Below the pieces are notes generated by a model. The model had not been told where the DNA came from. It did not search any database and was given only the letters and a program-made list of their open reading frames with translations. 13,055 nucleotides of DNA from Coriolopsis trogii (lineage: Eukaryota > Basidiomycota > Agaricomycetes > Polyporales > Polyporaceae), in assembly GCA_020543525.1 (NCBI GenBank), contig JAHYIO010000021.1:1-13055 (forward strand), written 5' to 3'. The translations under genes and the position numbers were made by a program. The first letter of the stretch is position 1. The number at the start of each line of letters is the position of its first letter. Of this stretch, positions 1 to 6,927 are shown in pieces.

Positions 1-152
1 GTACACCTGGGTTTGAGTGTTTTTTACCAAGGGGTACTCTTGAGAGTCTGACAACGAGGTGGATATCAAGAATAATGAGTATGAAGTTCAGGGAGGATGA
101 TGAAATTCTGATGTTCTTGGGTTATACCCACCTTTTAGTTTGATGTTTTCTC

Positions 153-380
153 ATGAACAATCAAGGCCCCCCAGACGGCCCTATTTTCAATCAATTTCAT
201 TTGACTCAAAGTATTAATGTTTGTGTAATTGTGAGTAGGAAGGTTCATTTCATGCAAAGAATTGTCTTTTTGTTTGGTCCTGCACCTTTGAGTTTGGTTT
301 TGAATGCACCACACCCTGTGATTTTATCGTTTATGATGTATGAGAATGGATTTGATGTTTATGTTTATGTACTAATATGA
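153..380 (+). CDS. Small open frame, unknown, possibly not a gene
   Basis: This is a 75-codon open frame starting at ATG. The product would be hydrophobic, with a C-terminal segment rich in Val, Tyr and Leu ending DVYVYVLI. I recognise no family. Its stop overlaps the ATG of the next small frame (ATGA at 377-380). By eye the two products resemble each other over most of their length: GP..FN near the start, K..F and FG.A in the middle, NA later, and DVYVYVLI against DVFIFVLL at the end. That hints at an old duplicated coding segment or exon. It could equally be a chance open frame in AT-rich plant DNA: there is no visible promoter context, and translational coupling is not expected in a nuclear genome. 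Confidence 0.15.
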   Translation: MNNQGPPDGPIFNQFHLTQSINVCVIVSRKVHFMQRIVFLFGPAPLSLVLNAPHPVILSFMMYENGFDVYVYVLI

Positions 381-589
381 GTGCCAGGGACATCTCTGGA
401 CCATTCAATCCCTCAGCACATCAAACAATCCATATCTTTGTAGGCACCAAACTTCGTTTCCAGTCTACACTGAGAATAATTTTTGGAGAGGCAAGGTTAG
501 CAGCCATAAACGCCTCTGTGGCCCTGTTCATACTACCTGTGATATATTACCAGTACTCCCTAGACGTCTTCATCTTTGTATTGCTTTAA
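377..589 (+). CDS. Small open frame, similar to its neighbour, unknown
   Basis: This is a 70-codon open frame whose ATG overlaps the stop of the upstream small frame. The product has a hydrophobic C-terminal half (ILPVIYYQYSLDVFIFVLL) that could form one membrane segment. A hand alignment with the upstream frame gives about 20 identities over about 65 positions. The last codons differ mostly at third positions or by conservative changes, which would fit past coding constraint. I cannot assign a function. It ends 33 bases before the gag start of copy A, so it could also be leader sequence of that element. Chance remains a serious explanation. Confidence 0.15.
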   Translation: MSARDISGPFNPSAHQTIHIFVGTKLRFQSTLRIIFGEARLAAINASVALFILPVIYYQYSLDVFIFVLL

Positions 590-622
590 GGGACTTTTGG
601 GAAAGGGAGGTAGTAAGAAGTG

Positions 623-1657
623 ATGGCTTTTCCTAACTTTTATGGAAGGAAGAGTGAGAATGCAAGCTACTTTTTGGACAATCTGGAAATGGCCTTCTTG
701 GCTTTTGGGCGGGATGGAGAAGAGGTTAAGCTCAGAGCTTTTCCTCTGGTTTTAAGAGATGAAGCCAAGTTATGGTTTCAAGGCTTGCCGGTAGATAGGA
801 GGGTGGATTGGGGGTACCCTAAAAGAAACCTTTATGGCTAAGTACATCACTGACAACAGCCCGAGAAGCTTTGGCAAAAGATTACGGGTCTACAGCAAGT
901 CCATATAGGGTTGTACTTGGCTTATGAAGCCCATTTGTGAAACTTTGGGCAGAGTGGGAAGCAAGCTTGCTCGATGGAGAGAGAGCACCTAACTTTTTAC
1001 AAAAAGAGAGGGTTTTGGCAGACTGTCTTTGATTTTGCAGGAGAAGGTAAGAGGGAAATTTTTGGAGACTTTTGATGAGGCCAAATAGTGGGCTAAGGTA
1101 AAGGACCGCAAAGTGCAATTCCAATCTGGTCTTGGAAGATGGGAACATCAATCTTTCATCAATGAGCAACTGCAGCAACAACATCCGGTGCTTCCTAACA
1201 TCTCAAAAGACCCACATCTTGAGTTACTTCAAACGGTAAACCGCCCAGCTGGATGACCTTTCTATCAATCTTGTACAAGGTCCAAGAGCGCAACCCTTGC
1301 ATCGCAACAAAGAAAGAGCGCAAGACATACAACCTCAGCAAAGACCACCGGCAAGGAGGCAAGAGCTCCACTGCTAGAACTATGGAGAAGACAGACCGGT
1401 ATGTATTTCTGCCCTCACCCCCGAAGGTACTATTGGAAATGGTCAAGGAAGAGGTCCCCGCAGGCAAGTAACCCCACCAAGAGACAGACCACTCTGTTCC
1501 ACCATAGCCACAACAAGCTGAACAAGCACCAGATTCTGAGGCGTCCACCCCAAGCGACAGCTGCAATTCCATCGTTGCCTGAAGGAGGGGATGGCAAAAG
1601 AGCAGTCAATATCATCCAACTGGAAGACAAAGGGAAAGAGAAAAGAAAGAGCCAAAG
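623..1657 (+). pseudogene. gag: gag of copy A (capsid and nucleocapsid), broken
   Basis: Gag would form the virus-like particle and bind RNA. The first 70 codons from the ATG at 623 match the retrotransposon gag domain: F.GR near the start, then FLDNLEMAFL, then LRDEAKLWFQGLP. An in-frame stop at 614-616 lies just upstream, so 623 is the likely remaining start. Reading then breaks near 808-815, near 862, near 925-930 and near 1022, with a stop at 1086-1088 where copy B has Gln. The zinc knuckle at 1372-1412 is ruined: its Trp codon is TAG, its second Cys is Tyr, and a base is missing at the His codon, although the last Cys and the PHPR that follow survive. A Pro/Gln-rich tail follows to about 1657. 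In copy B the matching stretch reads straight on into pol, so the ancestor probably made a single gag-pol product. Confidence 0.8.
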
Positions 1658-2485
1658 GTGATGCCAACTAAGAAGGCACGAGTGAGTGAAGAAGTCACTG
1701 GGGCTCCGGCAAGCATGGAAACGGAGGACGAGGGCACATCTAAGAAGAAAGGAAAAAGAAGGCAAGCGCCACCCGCGAAAAGATTAGGATTAAGGATTTT
1801 TCCACTTGGTGCAAAAGAGGATCCTTACGACTTGGTTGAGGATGTTAGCAGCCAAGGTCCTAAGCTCACTTGGGCCCAACTTCTCCATTTGTCTCCAAAA
1901 ATGCGTTGGCAGTGGTCTAAGATGGTGAGCATGCGCACTTCAAAGGTAATGGGGACTGTAGAAGCCACTAAAGAGGAGGATGTCTTACCTGTCCTAGAAG
2001 CTTACATCAAAGGGAAAAGGATTTGTAAGGTTTATGTAGATGGTGGAGCACAAGTCTGTGTAATGAGTGAGAAGACGATGCACCAACTAGGATTAGAGGT
2101 GCAAGGCAAATCAGAGTTCAAGGCCAAAATGGCAAACAATGTGTTCGATCAAATGTGTTGGGGTCTGTAGGAAGGTTTAAGATCACTATGTGTGCAATTA
2201 AGGTTGCAATAGATATGTATGTAATACCTGCTAAGGGGGAGGGCTATCCAATCATCTTAGGAAGTCCATGATTGATTGTTATGAATGCCAGACAGGATTG
2301 GGAAAAGGGCACCTTAATTCTCAAGCCACCCTGACAGAAGCATGGAGGAGCAATTGTTTATAACATGAAATAGGGTAGGCAAGAATGTCTAGAGGAGGAG
2401 ACCTGAGAAGGAGTGAGTCAAGTACTGACACTTCATCATCTACAGGTGGGAGTACAGTCAGAGTAGTAGTGAGTGTGACAGCTCA
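1658..2485 (+). pseudogene. Aspartic protease region of copy A, broken
   Basis: The first part (1661-1930) is a Lys/Glu-rich linker between gag and protease, starting MPTKKARVSEE. The retropepsin-like domain follows, with its active-site loop YVDGG at 2033-2047 (Asp codon 2039-2041). DGG in place of the more usual DSG or DTG is shared with copy B, so it is ancestral and not decay. The frame is open from 1658 to 2170 and is then lost. The conserved ILG.PW motif survives in another frame but its Trp is a stop (TGA at 2269-2271). The Ser-rich stretch linking protease to RT (2400-2485) is degraded. The enzyme would cut the gag-pol polyprotein inside the particle; this copy cannot. Confidence 0.75.
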
Positions 2486-3592
2486 ATGGAGATCTGTGGG
2501 GTCACTCTTAAGGATCCTAGTGAAAGTGTTGGTGAGAGTTCCCAAAAGGAATTGAAAGATGAGGACCTGGAAAAATTGATAGCAAAAGATCTCTCTGCTA
2601 AAGAGAGGGAGGATTTCAAGGTCATGCTCCAAAAGCACCCATCTTTGTTTATTTCTGACTATGGTGAAATCACAGGAGTCACGGCGGTACAGCATCAAAT
2701 CAATCTAAAGCCCAACCAAAAGCCGGTGGCTCAGAAGCTACGTCGGACTAGGGAAAATTCAGCAAGAGGCTTTGCTCAAGGAGGTAAGAAGGTAACTAAG
2801 GTTGGGTTTATTTATCCAGTAAAAGATTCCGAGTGGGTGTCTCCGGTGGTGGTGACTCAAAAGAAGAACGGCAAATGGAGGGCCTGTGTGGACTACAAGC
2901 CTCTGAATGCAGCAACAAAGAGGGATCACTTTCCTCTTCCTTTCCAAGATGAGATCCTAAATGAGGTGGTGGGCCACGAAAGGTACACAGTATGTGACGG
3001 CTACTTGGTTACTTCTAGATCAGCATTGCCGAGGAGGACCAGAAGAAGACCACATTCATTACACCATGGGGCTGTTTTGCTTACAAAGTGATGTTGTTTG
3101 GCCTCACAAATGCACCATCCACCTTTCAAAGGTTCATGAACCATGTGTTTCATCCATATTTTGGGAAGTCAATCAGGGTGTACATTGATGATTTTTGCAT
3201 CTACAATTCACATGTGTTGCATTTAACAAGGGTAGATGAAGGCTTGAGTAGGTTAGCACAAAAGGGTGGGCAGTTAAATATGGCTAAATGCCACATTGGA
3301 GAGAACCAAGTTACCCTCTTGGGGCACGTAGTATCCGGGGCAGGCATTCAAGTGGATCCATCTAAGGTTAGTGCATTGCTAGCTGTGCTTCACCAACAAT
3401 TGTTAAGGAGCTTACATCCTTCATTCAAAAGGTGAGATATTTTGGGAGGTTCATACATCAACTATCTCAGCTTGCACTCCCTTTGCAACGCCTTACTAAT
3501 GCATCCACTCTAACTTGGAGTGAAGAGAGTGAAGAGTATTTCCAGGAAATTAAAACAGTTCTAAGTTCTCTGCCTACCCTTCTTCCTCCCTT
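2486..3592 (+). pseudogene. pol: Reverse transcriptase of copy A, broken
   Basis: The open frame from 2486 to about 3000 carries the RT N-terminal landmarks: FIYPVKDSEWVSPVVV, then KKNGKWR.CVDYKPLN, then HFPLPF and YTVCDGY. A one-base loss near 3006 and a TAG at 3016-3018 (Gln in copy B) break it. A second open frame (3088-3435) has FGLTNAP, F..FMNHVF and the active-site YIDD at 3181-3192, followed by the thumb-like segment with LLGH. The connection region continues in a third frame from 3429 (KVRYFGRF) to a TAG at 3600-3602. RT copies the element RNA into cDNA. All catalytic landmarks are visible, but they sit in three frames, so no active enzyme is possible. Confidence 0.88.
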
Positions 3593-3965
3593 ATGGGACT
3601 AGCCATTTTTTGTGAATCCAAGTGTGGGATCAGAATCTATTGGGGCTATTTCTTTGCAGAAGGATCCCAAGACCCTTCTAATGAGGCTGTTTACTTTGTG
3701 AGCCGAGTGATGAAGCCAACAAAACGGGCTTACTCTGCTGTGGAAAAAATGGTTCTAGCATTAATGTTTGCTACTCAGAGGTTTTGGGCATACGTCTTGC
3801 CCCAACATTTTGTAATTATCACTACGGAGGATACCTTTCACACATTCTACAACACATGGATGTCTCTGCTCGCATTTCTAAGTGGATTGTGTAGTTACAG
3901 GAGTTTGATTATATAGTAATGGTGGAGGAGTCTACAAGGGCAGCTTTAGCTGGCATCTTAACCCA
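3593..3965 (+). pseudogene. First (native Ty3-type) RNase H of copy A, broken
   Basis: This region follows the RT connection. FFVNPSVGS..IGAI sits where other Ty3 RNases H have an Asp-Ala-Ser motif, and the usual first catalytic Asp seems replaced by Ser in both copies. The later part is open at 3593-3916 and shows AVYFVSRVM, then AYSAVEKMVLAL, then YVLPQHFVIIT, the normal second half of the fold. Frames change at least twice and a stop separates the halves. In Tat elements with a second RNase H the native domain is thought to serve as a structural tether, which would fit a lost active site. A Lys/Glu-rich linker (3975-4035) leads into the aRNH. Confidence 0.7.
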
Positions 3966-4037
3966 TCAGTTCAAAGAAAAGAAAGAGAAGAAGGAGTCTA
4001 AGATTCCTACCACCACCATTGCCCCCGTCTGAAGGAG

Positions 4038-4472
4038 ATAGAGCAAGCTTTTGCACTTTATTTTGATGGTGCATACAGAAGGAAGGAAGGGAAAGCAGCA
4101 GCAGGAATCGTAGTGTTCAACCCCGCAAAGGAAAAGGTGATGGAAAGGGGGATGGTTTTGCTTAACGTCTCCTCCAATAATAAGGCTGAATATGCGGCTG
4201 TGATTGCAGGGTAAGAATGGTGTGCTTCTAATGAGATTGACCGTCTCAATGTTTATGGTGATTCCATGTTAATCATAAAGCAGGTTCAGGGAATTTGGTC
4301 CTGTAAGAGTGACAAGCTTGCCTCTAAATTGAGAGAGGTGAAAGGACTATTCAAGAGGATTAGACATCATCAAATACACTATGTGGGGAGGGCTAACAAT
4401 CAAGAGGCTGATGTATTAGCCAGTGAATGTTTAGAGAAGAAGTCACAGTGGGAGCTGTTCAGACCCAGGAAT
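4038..4472 (+). pseudogene. Archaeal-type RNase H (aRNH) of copy A, one internal stop
   Basis: This is the best preserved domain of copy A. From 4038 to 4439 it reads in one frame with a single TAA at 4212-4214. The four acidic residues of the RNase H active site are all recognisable: Asp in LYFDGAY, Glu in NKAEYAA, Asp in VYGDSML and Asp in QEADVLASE. The aRNH removes the RNA strand during reverse transcription. Its position after the Ty3-type RNase H and before the integrase is the hallmark of the Tat lineage. Homology to copy B continues with indels to about 4472, into the linker before the integrase, and then stops abruptly. Confidence 0.85.
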
Positions 4473-4508
4473 GAGGTGCATTCGGGCTGCCTCGTGCTCG
4501 TGCACCTC
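4473..4508. repeat. Hairpin at the break point of copy A
   Basis: An 8-base inverted repeat, GAGGTGCA at 4473-4480 and TGCACCTC at 4501-4508, encloses a 20-base GC-rich loop. It begins just where homology with copy B ends, so it may mark the end of an inserted or rearranged segment. One short hairpin is weak evidence by itself. Confidence 0.35.
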
Positions 4509-5201
4509 ACTCGCATAGGTCACTTGGTGGGGGGGAATTATGGGGGCACCACCTTGCTTTTAGGGTAGCAAGGAACCAACAAGAGGTGAGTGAACCTAAA
4601 ACTTAAAACCTAGACTTCAAACCATGGACCTAAAGTTGCGGGTGTGCTAAAATTCTGACTGCCAATTGTTTTAGTTTGCAAATTATAGTTCAAATCAAAA
4701 GTTAGAGAAGCTTAATAATGTAATACAACCATTGATAACCAACAATTTTTAGAGAACTTAGATGATTCATTGTTTCTAATTTAAGAAGTTGATTCGAAGA
4801 AAAGTGAATGCCATACAATCCCTTAAAGCACAATGGTTGTAGGGTATGAATTGATTTATGGTGGTCCTAAATTGAAGAAGAAGCTAGACTAGATCATTAC
4901 TCTTACGAGGGCACAACGTAATTTAGCATAAAAGGAATGTCATAATCGGGGGGCATAATCATACCACGTGCCTGCGGGAGATTTATAATGACAATCACAC
5001 ACTATCCTCACAAAGGATTTCACACATGAGTTTAATAATAAAAAAACCTTCATACACATTGCATGCACATACCACCCTATTGTGGTTAGTCCGTCCCTGC
5101 AAGATTAGTTTAGCATAGGCAATCTAGTGGTTACTTAAATACACAATGGAGATTCAATCACAAGATACGACGGAATTCAAATTGCATCACATTAGAAAGT
5201 A

Positions 5202-5216
5202 GAAACCATAATACCA
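5202..5216 (-). other. Possible primer binding site next to LTR end
   Basis: On the - strand the base after the CCATCA end of the LTR begins TGGTATTATGGTTTC. Plant LTR elements primed by initiator Met tRNA have TGGTATCAGAGC here. The first six bases and base 8 agree, and later bases mostly do not. If real, this LTR is of the 5' type and is followed by another element body. If not, the TGG is chance, and the LTR is simply the 3' LTR of copy B followed by target DNA. Confidence 0.3.
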
Positions 5217-5464
5217 TGATGGAAACACACGAGGGTGGGCGACGAAGGAGGAGACCACTTCCCACAAAGACAATGATGTAATCACACACTAATCCTCCCA
5301 ATTTCTCAATTGGGGCAGCACTCTAGCCTTAAACTTATTGATACAAATTCCTCACACTCTCTTGATCAAGCATAGCATGATACATAAGCGCTTAGAGACC
5401 TTGACAAGGTGCTTGGTCTCACTAAAGAAGTGCCTAGGTATGGAATAGGGTGGGGGGGGTGGCT

Positions 5465-5473
5465 CTTTTTATA
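5465..5473 (-). promoter_or_regulatory. TATA box of the LTR
   Basis: The - strand reads TATAAAAAG, preceded by GGC and followed by AGCC. A C-rich tract follows at 5460-5447 on the same strand, and transcription would start roughly 30 bases downstream, near 5440. An AATAAG that could serve in polyadenylation lies further on, near 5340. The position inside the LTR agrees with a U3 promoter. Confidence 0.55.
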
Positions 5474-5631
5474 GCCAAAAAACATGATTACATTAGCACA
5501 CTTCGATTAGGGGGGCTAACCCTTTGATTAGGTGGGAGATACAAGAGGGAGTGAGAGGGATTTAGAGCTTGATTAGGCCAAGGAGGTTTTGCCACTTGAT
5601 TTCAATTGGCTGAAAATCAGCCCATCTCTTT

Positions 5632-5662
5632 CCCATTGGTCCTAACGGTGACCACCAATGGG
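5632..5662. repeat. CCAAT hairpin module 1 in U3
   Basis: Nine-base arms CCCATTGGT (5632-5640) and ACCAATGGG (5654-5662) are separated by 13 bases. A closely similar module occurs at 6220-6245. Each arm holds a CCAAT box in opposite orientation. A further small palindrome, GGCTGA-AAA-TCAGCC, lies at 5608-5622. Confidence 0.5.
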
Positions 5663-6219
5663 TGCATAATAAACTCATAAATTGATTTATGGAATAATAT
5701 TAAGGGGTGTGCAATATAAATAATAAGAGAATTTGGAGGAAAATGAAGAGCTTAGAGCTCTCTGTGTTGATATGGGGAGCTAAAGTTTTTGATTTTCTAG
5801 TGTGTGTGAGGGAAGAGGAGTGTGTGTGTGAGAAGGAAAGCCAAGGCGCTCAAAAAAGAGGCCAAAGAGAGAAGATACTCTCTTTAATTATTTAAACTAA
5901 TAGGCTAAGGTTGAAAGGGGGGGTGGGTAGTGAATAATTAGAAGGGTTGAGCTTAGGATATATGAATGCAAATAAATAGAATGTTCTAAGGTAATAGGGC
6001 TTTTCTCAGCCGTGCATAGAGAAGCTCCAAGTGGGGGTGGGGTAGTGGTAAGAGAGGGGGGCATAGGCTAATCATGGTTGTCCCCTTCCTTTCCAAATGG
6101 ACCAATCAGGTGTTTTCCCTTTTAATTTTATGGGTTGATTATTCATTGGTGGAAAGAAAATAAGAGGAGCCTCCAAAAATGGCATTGAAGAGGAGGGGGG
6201 GGGGGGTCAAGTAGAACCT

Positions 6220-6245
6220 CATTGGTCCTAGGTAATGGACCAATG
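6220..6245. repeat. CCAAT hairpin module 2 in U3
   Basis: Nine-base arms CATTGGTCC (6220-6228) and GGACCAATG (6237-6245) are separated by 8 bases. It shares CATTGGTCCTA and ACCAATGGGT with module 1, 588 bases away. It could bind NF-Y or simply be a decayed tandem unit of the LTR promoter. Confidence 0.5.
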
Positions 6246-6512
6246 GGTTCTCCACATGTAAAGGCTGAAAAGGGGAGGCCTTTAAAGCCCCTGCCACTTG
6301 GCATTAGCCTCAACCAAGCTAGAGAGATGAGAGAGTCTTCCCTTGCTCAAAAGGTAGTGAGAGGGTGGACACTTTTGAAATGTAGAGAGAGGGAAGAGAG
6401 CCGCGTTTTTGAGATGGGGGGGCCCTTGGCCTTCTCTTTGACTTTGGGGGGTGGGGGCTAAGACCCCTTGCACATGTAGTTAGGCTCAAGGCCCTTGTGG
6501 CCCTCAATCCTC

Positions 6513-6535
6513 CCATGCATGCTTGCATGCTTGCT
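6513..6535. promoter_or_regulatory. CATGCATG (RY-like) cluster in U3
   Basis: The stretch contains CATGCATG at 6514-6521 and a second GCATGC a few bases on, making overlapping palindromes. RY elements (CATGCA) are bound by B3-domain factors in plant seeds. Function here is only a guess, since short palindromes also arise by chance. Confidence 0.25.
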
Positions 6536-6794
6536 TGGCCTCCCATTGGCTCCAATGCCAATCTTCAATTAAAAAATGTCCACCTCATGGACAATGAGTA
6601 TGGCTCATCCATACAACCCATCCATGTACCCCAAACCATCCAATTTTTTCCACTAAACCCTAGGTTGCCCAAGCTTATAAAAAGGTTATTATTTAATTAA
6701 AACTAGAGCATAATTAATAATAATTAAGGATATAATAATACATAGAGTGCTTGATTTAAACATATTAGGGGGCTGTAAAAATACTCCATCATTA

Positions 6795-6804
6795 GCCCTC
6801 CCCC
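6795..6804 (-). other. Polypurine tract of copy B
   Basis: The - strand reads GGGGGAGGGC, followed by TAA and then the TGATGG start of the LTR. Plus-strand DNA synthesis of LTR elements starts at such a tract. Its place between integrase and LTR supports the LTR boundary at 6791. Confidence 0.6.
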
Positions 6805-6808
6805 AGAC

Positions 6809-6832
6809 GCGAGAGGCATTCATGCCTCTTGC
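6809..6832. repeat. Strong hairpin in the 3' untranslated part of copy B
   Basis: Arms GCGAGAGGCAT (6809-6819) and ATGCCTCTTGC (6822-6832) pair over 11 positions, with one G-T wobble and a two-base loop. It lies about 95 bases after the integrase stop and next to the polypurine tract. Confidence 0.45.
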
Positions 6833-6927
6833 TCCATTCTTTGGCAATGTGTTCATCTTCTCTTTGCAACCTGCTTGTGCGCTCATCCTCTCTACCAGTG
6901 GCAAGATAGCCGCTAGTTGTGCTTGGG

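Larger units (their letters stand above)
623..4472 (+). mobile_element. Ty3/gypsy Tat-lineage retrotransposon, copy A (truncated, decayed)
   Basis: Domains follow in the order gag, protease, reverse transcriptase, RNase H, archaeal-type RNase H, all on the + strand. This is Ty3/gypsy order, with the extra RNase H typical of plant Tat elements. Reading is broken by many single-base deletions and stops (for example near 808-815, 862 and 1022, and at 1086, 1375, 2269, 3016, 3600 and 4212). Homology with copy B on the - strand stops at about 4472, just beyond the aRNH, so the integrase is missing. No LTR is visible on the left within the window. The element cannot make a functional polyprotein. 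The family call is firm from the RT and dual RNase H; the exact left boundary is not known. Confidence 0.9.
4473..5216. other. Non-coding spacer between copy A and the LTR
   Basis: This is about 740 bases of AT-rich sequence without a convincing open frame or recognisable domain on either strand. Read on the - strand it lies directly downstream of the LTR end and of a primer-binding-site-like TGG, so it could be the untranslated leader of another element sharing this LTR. It could equally be ordinary flanking DNA. I see no gag homology in it. Confidence 0.4.
5217..6791 (-). repeat. Long terminal repeat (1575 bp) next to copy B
   Basis: The ends are perfect 6-base inverted repeats: on the - strand the LTR starts TGATGG (6791-6786) and ends CCATCA (5222-5217), giving TG...CA. 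A polypurine tract (6804-6795) lies three bases before the start, downstream of the integrase of copy B, as expected for a 3' LTR. A TATA box (5473-5465) sits about 250 bases before the end, splitting it into a long U3 (about 1.3 kb) and a short R-U5, normal proportions for a plant LTR. No second copy of this LTR is in the window, so the boundaries rest on structure alone. There is no convincing coding content: open frames such as 6222-6461 look like chance. Confidence 0.7.

Noticed and set aside
1..622. Left flank as a repeat of the right flank 12001-13055
   Set aside because: Only short matches such as TAGTTTGAT were found in either orientation; not enough for a shared LTR.
1195..1765. Several - strand open frames of 70-125 codons opposite gag of copy A
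   Set aside because: They are antisense to recognisable gag and linker sequence, show no family motif, and arise from the codon bias of the sense strand.
5707..5895. 62-codon open frame with a Cys/Glu-rich tail
   Set aside because: The tail comes from a TG/GA simple repeat at 5800-5835 inside the LTR; no sign of a real gene.
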